A DNA stretch of 64,000 nucleotides from Bettongia penicillata ogilbyi (GCA_023548195.1 JAJHZJ010000808.1:6936389-7000388); one strand, 5' to 3'. Positions 1 through 11,039 are shown, counted from the first letter of the stretch. Notes: generated by a model not told the origin, from the letters alone. Made by a program: numbers and translations.

Positions 1-874
1 CTTTCCTGCCTTAATTCCTTGTCCAGGCTTCTATTTTTTCCCCTTCTATTATTGACTCAGGGAAGGTTGAACCACATTGGAATTTCCCCACTAGACTCTA
101 GGATCTAGAGAACATGCTCTAGACTAGAGAGCAAGCCAGATCTCAGAGCCACACCTAAGTGGACAACAACTTAGCATCTAGGGAAACTGTTCCAAAGAGA
201 ACTTAGCAGGGGCTTGTGCCTAAGGGTTGAAAAATCTGGTACATTATCATTCTTACATTGCAGTTAACATACACAGTGTTGACTTTGGGTATTTGAACCC
301 AGAATTCTCTACCTGGAAGGAAAATAGTGAAAATGCCAGGCAGCAGGTGCTTGAGTAGTCTCTACTTGTCTTCTGTTCAACCCCACTGTTGTCTAGCCAG
401 CAGTATTTTTCTTTACCAGCATTTGCCCATTCAATTGGAATGACATTTTGCATTCAGCAGCAAGGACCTCTGATAAAACAGATGTGACCCATAGTCTGAC
501 TAGGCTATGACTGAATTGACATATTCTAAGGCTCCAGGTGATAATACAATCCATTTCTTCTTGTCTTTTCAGGCAGGGTCAGTGACATCAAGTGTAGGCA
601 GTAACAGAGATAGGCAAAACCTCAGTTTGTATAGACTATTTCTGTGGCTGGCCAGCACCACACTGGTTATTAGGTCCTTCCCCACAGTCACTTGCCCAAG
701 CCAGTAAGTAGCTCTTTAAAATAACTCTTTCAAGGACATTTGAGATGTTATACTAGAGATGTTAAGGCATTTTATGAAGATGAGCTATTTTTCATCTATG
801 CAAAGCCTTGAATTCATAAGACGTTGGGTGAGGGTAGACATGCAAAAAAGAGAGGAACGTAAGATAATTAATTT
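1..874. other. Unrecognised intergenic sequence
   Basis: I see no gene, RNA or recognisable repeat here. Two short open frames of 66 codons on opposite strands have no recognisable motif and are no longer than chance expects. Confidence 0.5.
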
Positions 875-1040
875 AGGGCTGTAAAGGATCTTAAAGGCCA
901 TTAAGTCCCCTTCCCCACTCCCTCAGTTTTTACAGATGAGAGAAATAAGTGACTTACCTAAGGCCACACAACTCATAGGCATCGAGTTAGGATTTGAACT
1001 TAAATCTTCTCGACTTCAAGTCAAGCTCTGTCCCCACTTA
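875..1040 (-). mobile_element. MIR-type SINE fragment
   Basis: Read on the minus strand, this has the order of an old mammalian MIR/THER-type core SINE. The plus strand shows the usual reversed landmarks: a 'lower the count of affected bases' style lead-in (cttaaaggcc), a tacagatgag motif, a gacttacctaaggccacacaactc motif region and a gatttgaactt box B-like remnant. It is diverged and has no visible target-site duplication. Confidence 0.6.
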
Positions 1041-1937
1041 AAATCCTGTGAAGTGCTGTAGAAACTGTGGAGGGTGTGTGTGTGTGTGTGTGTAGGACAG
1101 AAATGCTTGATAGTAGCAATAGGTTTGGAAGTGTAGAAAACTCAGAGACTGAGTTACTTGTTGCCAGCCACATACATATACATAATAAAGGATGGGAATT
1201 TGGCAGAAAGGATCAAGATGAAGATCGCTATAGATTTATTTGGGCTTTCTTATTTGCCTTCTTCCTTTCATTCACATGAGAGACCTGAAACATCTTGGCA
1301 AACTGAAGAAAACCATAGGTTAGAAATGAGGAATTGTTGAGTTAAAGGGTATTGATTCTTCTGCAGATTAAAAAAAATGTTGCTCTTGGTAAGTAGAAGG
1401 AAGCCAGTTCAAAAATAAACAGAATGCCTGTGATCTCTACCTGGCTGCTTGACTTTTCTGTATTTAAAATGCTTGGGCACTAGAGGCAAGACTCTCCTTC
1501 TGGAGGGAAAACTCCATACTCCCAAGATTCCGAGAAATGGCAAGTTCTTTTACTTATGGAGAATAAGGAACTGAAGTTGTCTTCCTAGAATGAGAAAGTG
1601 TCTCATACTAACAGAGTTAAAATTTAGTTTACTTGGGCTTTAGGCTTAAAGAGGAATGACAGAGCCTAGTTTTTCTCTTGTGTGGAAGGTTGGGGGTTCT
1701 AGGTAAATCCAAAAGCTGATAGCAGAAAATAGCTTCTTAACTATGTGCCCAGTGAAGTAATGCTCAGCACTGACCATGAGCAAATCAGTGGTAAAAAAGT
1801 TAGAAAACAGCAGTATCACTGGACCTACAGTGTCAGAGACACATGTGGACTGTCCATGTGTATGTTCTAGGTTGATATTTTCCCTGAACATTTACGCTTT
1901 ATACCTGAACTCTGGTGGCATGTTCTCTTTCATTCAA
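1041..1937. other. Unrecognised sequence with a short (TG)n
   Basis: A short (TG)n run sits at 1071-1094. The rest shows no gene or clear repeat. Small open frames at 1067-1340 and 1646-1891 have no family resemblance. Confidence 0.45.
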
Positions 1938-2088
1938 ATATATGTGTGTGCATATGTATATGCATATATGTATATGTGTACATACATGTGTGTTCATGTA
2001 GATATATGCATATATTGTGTTCTTTTCCCATTGCATGTATTTGCATGTATACATGTATACATATATACACATACATACCTATATATAC

Positions 2089-2150
<62 letters not shown>

Positions 2151-2151
2151 G

Positions 2152-2187
<36 letters not shown>

Positions 2188-2230
2188 TATCCCTGCAACT
2201 ATCATATCTATCTACACACATACACACATT
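1938..2230. repeat. Composite microsatellite TG/TA then (GA)n
   Basis: A degenerate block of alternating purine-pyrimidine (tatgtgtgca-like) runs into a pure (TA)n of about 33 bases at 2097-2129. This is followed without a break by a GA-rich run at 2130-2183. Long open frames on both strands (186, 119 and 77 codons) are artefacts of the repeat: their translations are Ile/Tyr/Val/Cys and Glu/Arg runs. Confidence 0.9.
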
Positions 2231-2814
2231 CTTATTTGTATTTTTTTATGGAAGTGTGGTCCAGTTTTTTGTGGAAAATGTTTTCTTGCTACTTCTAAAA
2301 TGTAATATTTTATTAAATATCTTTGCTTTAAACTAATCATATGTTCTTATTGCCTAGCAAAAGTTAACATGAGTAGGACCTCATCAGGCTTGGTTTTCAA
2401 TGAATGAAGACCCACTGATAACTAAAAAATGATTTTATTTGTCTGGGAAAACATATGCAAGTAGATGTGTCTCAAGATGGTGCAGAGGTGTACCATGGGA
2501 AATGTTGTTAGAGAATAATTCACTGATTTGGGACTCTTGTTATAGTGAAAAAAGATGAAGATATATCAGAATTGGGGAGAAAGGGGGTTTACACACAAAA
2601 ATTAATTAGGAAAAAATGTTTCTATTTTATTGGTAGTTTCTGTTCACCTTTATCCTCAAGGAGGCTGGAACAAGAAGAAATGGGCTTAATGCTGACAGGA
2701 GAAGTTTCAGAGGGACTGCTAGGTTAAGGATTACTGAGCAGTGCAATGAGAGCAGTTGTGGTCCTTTCTAACTTGATTTTTTTTCTCTGGGAAAATGATA
2801 TTAGTAATACAGGA
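2231..2814. other. Unrecognised intergenic sequence
   Basis: AT-rich sequence with no recognisable repeat or gene. Confidence 0.45.
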
Positions 2815-2940
2815 TCATACATTTAGAAGCGGGATGGACCTCAGAGACCACCCAGTTCAACCCCCTTATTTTATAGATAAGGAAAGTGAGGTCTAGAAGT
2901 TGTGACTGGTCTGAGATCACACAGGATTATTCTTTCTTAG
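2815..2940 (-). mobile_element. MIR-type SINE fragment
   Basis: Reversed SINE landmarks are visible: a ggacctcagagaccacccag lead-in, tttatagataaggaaagtgagg in the middle and a gatcacacag motif near the end. The tRNA-derived head is missing, so this is a truncated old copy. Confidence 0.6.
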
Positions 2941-3530
2941 GATGATAAATCTTAGATTTGAAAGGAATTTGTTAGGAAATCACTTTACAAAGCTTAATAT
3001 GAATATTATTGATATTACTTTTATCACTGTTTTCATCTTTTTCCTATTGATCCGCATAGGCATGATCCTTGGGCACATGCTATCCTATCATTTTTAATAT
3101 CTAATATTCTCTGACCTATTATACAATAAGAAATCATAAACTCATCCTCTGTAGGCTCACTGAAAGCATTTCTAGGATCCGAAGAGATAACAGGATATGT
3201 GCTTCCTGCGACCGCATGATTTAATCTCCTAGGTTTCTAATTGTTTAGAGCTTTTTGTTCTATGTAGCTTTGTAGACTGACTTTCTGAAATGGTGAAATC
3301 TATTAAAAACATTGTTCCTAAGTTGTTACAGGAGAATTGTAATAGTGCAAGGAGAATGTTTGGAAGACTAAGACGATAGTAAAGTCAATGTTCACGTATT
3401 TCTCTTCCTGTTCCTCTTCTCCTTCCCTTCCTTCTTCTTGTTCTCCTCCCTCAATAATCGTCATTTAAATGGGAAGATCTTTTCCATTCATTAATAGGCC
3501 CAGGTGACCCACATAGGTCACGTTCTTCTG
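2941..3530. other. Unrecognised sequence with a short pyrimidine tract
   Basis: Nothing gene-like is visible. A 50-base, almost pure pyrimidine tract at 3400-3452 precedes the main tract downstream. Confidence 0.4.
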
Positions 3531-3829
3531 TCTTCTCCTCTCCCTCCTCCTCCTTTTTCTTCTTCTTCTTCTCCTTCCTTTTCTTCATCATCTCCTTGTC
3601 CTTTTTCTTCTGCTTCTCTCTTCCTCCTCTTCTACCTCCTTCTCTTTCTCTTCTTCCTCCTTCTCCGGCTACTCCTCCTTTTCTCTTTTCCCTCCTCTTG
3701 TTATTCCTCCTTTTTCTCCTTCCCCCCTCCCTTCCCCTCTTCCTTTCCTTCTCTCTTCTGCTTTTCCTCTCTGCTCCTTCTCTTTTCTCTCCCTCTCCTG
3801 CTCCCTCTCCTCCTCTTCTGCCTCTCCCT
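3531..3829. repeat. Polypyrimidine tract (about 300 bp)
   Basis: Nearly every base on the plus strand is C or T over about 300 positions, with motifs such as tcctcc, ttcttc and ctcctt and only scattered G or A interruptions. Open frames of 113 and 116 codons here encode Ser/Phe/Leu/Pro runs and are composition artefacts. Such tracts can form triplex (H-DNA) structures; that is general knowledge, not something shown here. Confidence 0.9.
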
Positions 3830-3838
3830 AGCTCTATA

Positions 3839-4520
3839 CTCTTAACCCTGATCCAGAAGGCTGTGAGGGCAGGTACTATTACAGTATTTCCAGCAGATAC
3901 TCAATCTGAAAGCATAGTTTTATCACAGATTAACTGTCTTGAATAGTGCTACTTACGTGCAGATCTAGAGCAGTGTGTTAGCACGATCACAAACGCCTAG
4001 GTCAACCTGGGTTGAAAACCCACCTCTTGTTTACTTTCCTGTCTCCTTTGCCTGAATGTTTACACACCAGCCGATCATAGCAATGTACAGTGAGAGGGAA
4101 CACACATCAGCTGGGAGCTGCCATAGTGATACTAGCAGTCTGTAGCCAGAATCCTGTCTCTCCCTTCCATTCTCCTTGTATCACCTGCTGAGGGGAAATC
4201 TCATCTCAGGTGTTGATGCTATCACTGCTGCTCTCTCTTGCATGCACCGAGTCACTTATGTTCCCTGCCCATTCACTTCTGTTGCCTTCCTTGTTGTTCC
4301 GGCAGCAACCATCCCTTCTCCAGTTCCTGAAAGATGCCAAACCATCCACTATCTGCTTGAATATCTGTCTCCAGTGACTGTCATGCATAATTAATGGAAT
4401 AATGGCATAAAAATAGTGGTACAATTACTAACTACTAAGCAACCTGAATGATGGGATATATACCTATAACCAGAGAATCAGCCTAGCATGCTGACCACTA
4501 GGAGGCTGGTTACGGAGTAA
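3839..4520. other. Unrecognised intergenic sequence
   Basis: No gene or clear repeat seen. Opposed 72-codon open frames at 4176-4424 look like chance. Confidence 0.4.
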
Positions 4521-4649
4521 TCTTCCTTCCTTCCTCACTCCCTCCCTCCTTTCCTTCTTTCTCTTTCTTTTTCTTCCTTCCTTCCTTCCTTCCTTCCTTC
4601 CTTCCTTCCTTCCTTCCTTCCTTCCTTCCTTCCTTCCTTCCTTCCTTCC
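4521..4649. repeat. (CTTC)n microsatellite
   Basis: An impure pyrimidine run leads into an uninterrupted tetranucleotide array of about 78 bases (4572-4649). Confidence 0.95.
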
Positions 4650-4751
4650 ACAACTTTTTAAAGACTATGATGTGATCCATATAGGGGCTGACCTATACAC
4701 TGATGGAAGACATGCAATGGAATGGAAGACCTAGGAGCAGGAAGTTATGGA

Positions 4752-4850
4752 TCATAGAATCCCAGATTCAGACATAGAAGGAACCTTAGTGATCACCCAG
4801 TTCAAACTTCCCTTCCCCATTTTATAGAGGAGGAAACTGAGTCATAGGTG
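4752..4850 (-). mobile_element. MIR-type SINE, split copy (first half)
   Basis: The reversed SINE landmarks are gaaggaaccttagtgatcac, then cattttatagaggaggaaac. The copy stops at a gttgttgtt junction. A gattcaaacccaag motif at 5311 looks like its continuation, so two younger SINEs appear to have landed in it. Confidence 0.6.
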
Positions 4851-5062
4851 GTTGTTGTTGTGTCTGTCCTTTGTTTCCAAAGAGGACCTTGACATCAGAG
4901 AAACGATGACATGACTTGCACTTGACTTTGTTTGGAGTGAGGGAGGGCTGTCCAAGGTCATCAACCTTACTTTCTCCTCCTGAGCCATCTGGATCTAGTG
5001 ACCAGATGTTCCTCAGGATGACTGGAGATGCCCCAGGATGCAATAAAGATTATGTGGGAAAT
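4851..5062 (-). mobile_element. RTE-tailed SINE (3' part)
   Basis: On the minus strand this matches the 3' half of the full-length SINE at 62713-63026. Shared blocks include the caagtgcaagtcatgtcat region, the ccctccctcactc block and the gatggctcaggaggagaa-type block. The tRNA-like head is absent, so the copy is 5' truncated. The gttgttgtt at its plus-strand left edge is the (AAC)n-like tail typical of RTE-mobilised SINEs. Confidence 0.75.
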
Positions 5063-5310
5063 GTTGTTCAGTCATTTTTAGTTGTGTCTGATTCTTGACC
5101 TCATTTGGGATTTTCTTGGCAAAGACACCAGAGTGGTTTGCCATTTCTTTTCCCAGCTCATTTTACAGATGAGGTAATTGAGGCAAATGGGATTAAGTGA
5201 CTGTTCTTGGGCATACAACTACTGAGTGTCTGAGGACAGATTTAAATTCAGGAAAATGAGTCTTCCTTGTCTCCAGACCTGGCACTCTATCCATTGTGCC
5301 ACCTAATTGG
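5063..5310 (-). mobile_element. Marsupial tRNA-headed SINE, near full length
   Basis: On the minus strand the copy runs from a head (aggtggcacaatggatagag) through a tcacttaatcc core to a tail containing ggcaaaccactctggtgtc and ccaagaaaatcccaaatgag. It ends in an aactgaacaac-like tail. The length of about 248 bp is complete or nearly so. The same family recurs at 25446-25684 and 32357-32600. Confidence 0.85.
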
Positions 5311-5345
5311 GATTCAAACCCAAGTTTTCTGTGTTTAATAACATG
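5311..5345 (-). mobile_element. MIR-type SINE, split copy (second half)
   Basis: The gattcaaacccaagtttt motif resumes exactly where the MIR-type SINE beginning at 4752 would continue, beyond the two nested SINEs. Confidence 0.45.
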
Positions 5346-6559
5346 CTGAATATAAAGAATAAAGAAATGTCATATAATATTCAAAATAAGAGCTTCCATT
5401 TTCAAAGGATAAATGAATATATGTGATATATAGACAAAATTAACTTGAATAATTAGAATAAGAGATGCCTACTTTCATGGTATTACTGAACGTTACTCTT
5501 TTTCCTCCGGTAAAATGTAATACTTTGGAAGCACTCAGAAAATAACTGCTATAATTATTGTGGTTTTTTTTTACTTCATAGCTCAACAATACTTGTTTTA
5601 TCCTAAGAACATTTCCTTTCACTGCATGATTTTCATTTTCTGACCTTTTTCTTGGAGTTGAACAAATAAGTGATTCAAAACACATTATATTTCAGATTTG
5701 TGACATATCTTTTAATAATTACTTCAAGACAAATACTTCTATCTGGATTCACATAAAATATATAATGTTTATTTATTTGTACTCCTTTCAGAAGGTTTAA
5801 GGGAATTACAAATGAAGGAACAGGTAAATGGAGCCAAGTGTAGAAGGAAAGGATGTGGGACACATGCAAAGATGGGAAGAATGACTGAAGCAAACTAGAG
5901 ACTTGGAAAAGATGTGTAGGAGCTATGCAGGCAGCTGCCATTTCCCAACCTCCACCTCTTTGCTTTCCCAGGATGCTAAGCTGTTCAATATAGATAACTG
6001 GTGGGTGGGAAGAGACCTTAGTATTAACAACAACATCTGCTTCAAAAGAGCAAATGACACCCAGGGCAGAGCTAAGTTTGATTTCAGAAAGAGCAAAGCT
6101 ATTCATCTGGATGCAAGTTCTGACTACTAATTTCAATGCCCACAAATGAAAAGTATGAAAGGAGGAAGTGAATTTCAGGAATACGAATAGAGTTAATACT
6201 TCAAACTGTGCTTTATACCATAGCCTAGCCATTTATTTAAAAAACCTCACTAAAATTAGCATGTTCAAACATCTTTGTTTGGCCTGGATAAATATCCTTT
6301 GGTTTGCATCAGGGAGATGATATGTTTATTATGTTTTTTAAAAAACCATTCCAGAGATACAAATTGGATATGGGTACTAAGAGTTATGAGACTTTCTGAC
6401 TCATAAAATAAACATAGCTAATTTCCATATATTTAAAGGCACCAGTCTACAATGCCTTAAAAAGCCTAGACTAGAAACAGGAACACATTTCCCCTTAATA
6501 TATATTTAATAAATAGAACTGTCTATGTAAAATTACTAATGGAAATCACTTGACCTGCC
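5346..6559. other. Unrecognised AT-rich sequence
   Basis: No recognisable repeat. A 185-codon open frame on the minus strand (6232-5675) is the longest non-repeat frame in the window. It has no recognisable domain, and about one frame of this length is expected by chance in 64 kb of AT-rich DNA, so I do not call it a gene. Confidence 0.45.
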
Positions 6560-7261
6560 AAATCTTCAATCTAATACAACCAGTGTTTATTAAGCACCTA
6601 CCAGGTACAAGTCATTGTGCTCAACATAAAATCCTGAAGAAATGCCTTGAAAAGAGGGAAAGACAAAGACAGAGAAGCATCTCTATTTGTTGTCAGACTT
6701 GTTTTACTGAGCTATAAGTGTGGTCATGAACACTCAGGATCCATTCCACATATCATGGAGAAAAGACTTCGAAATGACAGACATAGGTAAGGAACCGCAT
6801 GAAACCTGGGTGCCTGATAGAACGTAGTCTCCATCTCTCCAACTTGTGCAGTTCTTTTTTGACTAGGGAGTATTTCAGTGTAATGGACCTTAACAGATTG
6901 AGTACACCATTTCCTGTTCTCTGTATAATCCTTTCAGAGCCCAGAGGTGCTGGATAAGCATTTCTTTTAATCTTGGGTAAAAACTGAAACTGGAAAGTCC
7001 ACAGGCAATGCATTTTCTGAAGTAAACAAAGCTGTATGCAGTAATTACTCTTTTCTTATCACAGCACTTTTGGGTTGAACAGTAAAGCTTGGGGTAGGGG
7101 AGGAGTCCTTCTGATTTGCTATGGAGACTGAATGAGACCAAGACTGGGCAAATCCCAGAGACATTTCCATGATCTCATCAGCTCCAATGAGATTTGAAAT
7201 CCTCTCTAAGCAAAAGATTCCTGATACAAGTATCTAGTCATGATGTCTCCTGTGCAACATC
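6560..7261. other. Mostly unrecognised; short L2-like scrap
   Basis: At 6565-6625 a ttattaagcacctaccagg motif resembles the reversed end of an L2 LINE. The rest is unrecognised. Confidence 0.35.
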
Positions 7262-7342
7262 AACATGTACCTGTTGAGCTTCAGAATATGGCTCAGTATC
7301 TGGCACATAGTAAACCTTAAATGTTTATTGACTGACTGTATA
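7262..7342 (+). mobile_element. L2 LINE 3'-end fragment
   Basis: The tctggcacatagtaaacctt and tgtttattgactgact motifs match the 3' end of L2. Only the last 80 bases or so remain. Confidence 0.55.
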
Positions 7343-7375
7343 GGCAAGTTAAACTCAACATGAGAAACACAGCTA

Positions 7376-7530
7376 AGCTATGTAATAGATATGCGTATAT
7401 GTGTATTGCATAGTGCACATGTAAGTACACACATATGTATGGTGTATATGTGCGCACACATACACCATACATATGTGCGTACATACATCATGCATATGTG
7501 CGTACATACATATATACATGCAAGGAGAAG
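7376..7530. repeat. Alternating purine-pyrimidine block with palindrome
   Basis: ATGTGC-, CACATAC- and CATATG-type alternation over about 150 bases. It includes a near-perfect inverted repeat at 7430-7477 with 23-base arms, one mismatch and a 2-base centre. Confidence 0.85.
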
Positions 7531-8496
7531 GAGAGGCAGAAGGTGAGGGTGAGGGTATCTCTCCTAGATGTGACAAAATTTTGAGGAAGTTGAGTCATTA
7601 ATTCTCAAAGTATGTGAAGAAGTAGAAGACACCAAAGGTGTCTGTACTCAGCACAAACAAAACTTGATTTTTATTACCATGCTACCCTTGTCCCCACCCT
7701 CCCCCAAAACCAACAATAAAAAACTACTGAGAGAACATAAGTACCCACCCAAAAGGGATTCAACAGCTTTTTTGGTCAGCTCAGCAAAGAAACCCTGAGT
7801 CATCTTATTAGAGTAGGAATAGTAGGGACAGCTTATGTCCCTTTCCCACAGTAGGGAGCTTGAGTTTCAATCCACTCAATGCCATTTGGGGTGGGTGGGG
7901 GCCTTTCATCCCTCACTTATAAAAATCAGCTCCAGGCATCTCCCTCCCTTCCTTCCCCAATGCCTAATGTTCCCAAACTCGGATAACCCTATAAAACCCC
8001 ACCAGACTTCACTATTTTAGAATTTGCCTCTTTTAATAGGCGTCCTTCGTGAGGGTATTACTGGAGAGCAGGCAGAGATTTGTAAGTGATACTCTGTTAG
8101 ACTCTATTTTACCATAGATTGAATATAAGATACCACTCTGCTTATAGTTCGTGGATTATTAAAGGAAAAAAGGTATTTGATTCAATGCAGCATGATGCCC
8201 CTTTAAAAACTCTCTTTCAACAATATAGCTCCCACAGTTAAAATTATGTTAGATTTCTTGAAAACACAGTGGCAGAGAAAGCAGGATTTCCCAAACGAGC
8301 ATATTTATTCAAAAAGGGTTTGGCCTGGTTATATACACATAGGAAAAGTTAAGTGGATGAGGAATGTCTATTGCCTAGATTATGGAATGTAATTAAATGG
8401 GCATCGCTGAACTAACCAATGACATGATGGATAACATTTCCAATTATGCTTTAGAAAATCCTAGATTCCAATCCTAGCACATTTTTAAAAAATTTC
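7531..8496. other. Unrecognised intergenic sequence
   Basis: No gene, RNA or recognisable repeat seen. Confidence 0.4.
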
Positions 8497-8640
8497 TTTA
8501 AGGAAGCCATATGATATGGAGAAGGAAAACTAGATTTGAAGCTAGTGGTTTTGGGTTCAAATCCCAGCTTTGTTCTTTATTATTTGTCCTACAACTTGGG
8601 GAAATTAACATAACCTCTCTTGGTTTCAGTTTCATTTGCA
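8497..8640 (+). mobile_element. MIR-type SINE (5' two thirds)
   Basis: The order is head (gccatatgatatggagaagg), box B-like gggttcaaatcccagctttg, then a decayed core ending at ggtttcagtttcatttgc. The 3' tail is missing or too diverged to see. Confidence 0.65.
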
Positions 8641-9269
8641 TGTATCCCCTTATAGATTTTGGGGATTCTTATTCCAACCTTCACTTTATAAAGTTAATTG
8701 GGATCTCCAGAAGGTGACTAGCTACATCTTCCTCTCAACTTCTAAGGGTTGCGGTATCTTTCTTCTCTAACGTTATTGACTTGAAGTCCCATGCCAGTGT
8801 TTTGTCCCCAATATCACTTGCTAATGATTAATTCCTTGATATTTAACCCATTTTAGATTGATTAGCTTTTAAAAAAGGATATTTGCTGAAAGGATTTAGT
8901 GAGAATAGAGTCACCCCTGAAACTGACATGCTCTTTCCTCTATCACTTTGATCCCTCAGTAGAGTGTGCTCAAATTTAAAGTGGTCATTACAAAACATTT
9001 GCCCTACTCTTTATTTCTTAATGTCTCCATCAAACACATAATAGGAGCTGTGGGACATGGCATCATAGCAACAAAGAAGAACTATTGTTGGGTTAGGTCA
9101 AGCAGGTGCTTCCTCAAGGCTGTACCAGGCTCACCTATTGGCAAACTATGGTATGGACATCTGTCAATGAATCTTTACTAGTCTGTCATCTTACAAGATT
9201 CTGGATCTAAAGAAAAAAAAACACAAACAGGAAGTGATGCTGTATTGCCTATGTGATATCCATAACTGG
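8641..9269. other. Unrecognised intergenic sequence
   Basis: Nothing recognised. A 71-codon frame at 8966-9181 has no resemblance to known proteins that I can see. Confidence 0.4.
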
Positions 9270-9905
9270 TTGGTTGTTTGGTTGGTTGTTATCCTTTGTT
9301 TTCGAAGAGGACCAAAATGACATCACCATGATAAACTGAACTTTCAATGTTTTTGACTGTGGCTGATCAGACCAATATGAGCTCAGAATGCTCTACCACA
9401 GGTTGGCAGAATATTTGTGAATATTTGGGGCTGATAGTCCAAATTTGCATATCCTTCATTTACTTTGTGTTGTCTCAATTCTGCTTTGCTCATAGAGCAC
9501 AGAACCCTTTCTGATGTGGGCACATCATGCTGAGTGGTCCTTGCCAGTGTCTCCCATGTTGCACAGTCAAATCCAAAGTTCTTGAGAGAGACCTTAAGTG
9601 TCCTTGTCATGTGATTGCCAGTCCCATATGAGTTCTCCATAAAATAATCTTTTTGGCAAACATATATTTTGCATTCAAACAATGTGGCCAGCCTATCAGA
9701 CTTGCACTCACTGAAGCATAGTTTGAATGCTTGACAGTTCAGCTCAAGAGATAGCTTCAGTGTCTGGTACCTTATCTTGCCAGGTGATCCTCAAAATCTT
9801 CCTATGGCAGTTCAAATGGAAGTGATTCAGTTTCCTGGCATGGTGCTAGTAGACTGTCCATGTTTCACAGTCAGTAGCCATTGTGGATATGCATGTGTAT
9901 TTCTA
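9270..9905 (-). mobile_element. RTE-clade LINE, 3' portion
   Basis: The minus strand matches the 3' end of a marsupial RTE LINE and aligns along its length with the plus-strand copy at 18320-18945. The plus-strand left edge carries ggttggttgttatccttt and ttcgaagaggaccaaaatga, which are the reversed RTE tail. On the right the copy stops where an LTR begins. Confidence 0.8.
9383..9890 (-). pseudogene. RTE reverse transcriptase C-terminus remnant
   Basis: This encoded the C-terminal end of the RTE LINE polyprotein, downstream of the reverse transcriptase fingers and palm. The open block at 9682-9383 contains LKVSLKNFGFDCATWETLAR, which fits the short conserved 'TW-x-x-x-A' segment near the C-terminus of RTE proteins. 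It is followed by a decayed Cys/His-type region ending at PTCGRAF. The corresponding region in the plus-strand RTE copy keeps the same LKNFGIDCEKWETLAQ pattern. Endonuclease and catalytic reverse transcriptase motifs are absent, so the copy is dead. Confidence 0.65.
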
Positions 9906-9909
9906 GGAT

Positions 9910-10314
9910 AAATTCTCAAAATATAAACTCTCCTCCTCAAAGATGAAACTAAGACATTTATTCAAACACCAGAAAGCCAAATCCATCATATTAACCAAAA
10001 AATCTATACACATTATCAATGCAGGGAGCCTAGCCATCCCCAAGCCTTCTCTCCAACAGGCCTCTCCACAAAGAAGCTCCCTTAAGTAAAATCACTCCCT
10101 CTTGCACTCATGCTAGCTTCTCTGCTCTGCCTGTTCTCTCTCAGCTCTGCCTCACCCTCTCTTCCTACTCAACCCTTCCTGCTTTACCTGTTTGACAAAT
10201 TCCTCCCACCATGGGTTTCATGTAACTCAAGCTCTGGGCTGGGCCAGAACTCAAAACAGGTCACATGGGCCTATTAAAGGACAGGGAAGATCTTCCAATT
10301 CCCTTACTATCACA
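9910..10314 (-). mobile_element. Solo LTR of an endogenous retrovirus-like element (copy 1)
   Basis: Read on the minus strand, it begins near a tgtgatagtaaggg motif and ends after an AATAAA signal (tttattc on the plus strand at about 9958). The blocks ttcaaacaccagaaagccaa and tcacatgggcctatta recur in the same order and orientation at 37650-38007, which identifies a shared family. No internal coding region is attached, so I call it a solo LTR. Exact ends and target duplication could not be fixed. Confidence 0.65.
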
Positions 10315-10481
10315 GTTGCCATCTTAGAAAGTCTTTTTTAGAAGTCCATATGTTCATGGCTTAGGCTTCTACTGGCCCTCTGGAGTTCAGAGTCAAACTT
10401 AAACCTTCTCCAGTGGAGCCTTTTTCATCTTTTCCCAGTTTCAGCTCAGCAGCCAACCAAAAGGACCTTTCCTCATCACCC
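10315..10481. other. Unrecognised; possibly more RTE-type sequence
   Basis: The stretch lies on the far side of the LTR from the RTE copy and could be its continuation, but I see no diagnostic motif. Confidence 0.3.
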
Positions 10482-10744
10482 AAGAAGAGGATAAGAGATA
10501 GTTTGAGTGTAAAACTAAGCTAGACAGAGGTTAAATGACTGGCTCAAGGTGACAGAGCTACTAAGTATCTGAGTCTAGGATTTGAATTCAGGTCTTCCTA
10601 ACACAAGGCTGTAGCCACTATGTCACCCAGCTACCTCATAAAGAGCAAACCTGACTGTGCTACTTCCCTACTCAAGAATCTTCAATAGCTCTCTGTCATC
10701 TCTAGGACAAAGAACAAGAAGCAGATAGGAGATAGTTTGCGTGT
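10482..10744. repeat. Local duplication flanked by 29-bp direct repeats
   Basis: Bases 10511-10717 copy the SINE/L2 junction found at 11469-11670, in the same orientation and with roughly 90 percent or better identity by eye. The copy is bracketed by 29-base direct repeats at 10482-10510 and 10716-10744, 25 of 29 identical. It holds the head half of a reversed SINE followed directly by the start of an L2 segment, so it arose from a template where the SINE was already inside the L2. Confidence 0.8.
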
Positions 10745-11039
10745 ATTGAAGTATGGTCTGAGGGGTAGAACCAGGCCGTTCCAACCCAGGCCACCACAGA
10801 TTTCTGGAAGTAGATTGTCCAAAGCTCCATGTAGGCTGATAGCAGGAAGAGCACCCTATACATGCTCTGAGAACTGAGCCCTCACTGGCCTAGATTCCCC
10901 TCACTGGCCCTAGATTTCCCTCTCACTTTGACCCCTTCATGCTTCAGAGATATGGTCCTGTGTTTAAAATGAACATCGTTTTATTCTCCCCTAAATTTGC
11001 CCACCTTTTTCCAGAGTTTCCTCTGTGGTACTAGCCACT
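10745..11039. other. Unrecognised sequence
   Basis: No clear repeat or gene. It may be diverged L2. Confidence 0.3.

Noticed and set aside
1776..2336. 186-codon open frame
   Set aside because: It reads through TG/TA/GA simple repeats, and its protein is low-complexity.
3504..3946. Two overlapping frames of 113-116 codons
   Set aside because: They are products of the polypyrimidine tract (Ser/Phe/Leu/Pro runs).
5675..6232. 185-codon minus-strand open frame as a possible gene
   Set aside because: No recognisable domain and no promoter or splice context. A rough estimate gives about one such frame by chance in 64 kb read in six frames.
7373..7576. 67-codon frame with repeated Ser-Pro-Ser-Pro and Cys/Met/His runs
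   Set aside because: It is encoded by the palindromic TG/CA block and a GGTGAGGGTGAGG run, not by a gene.
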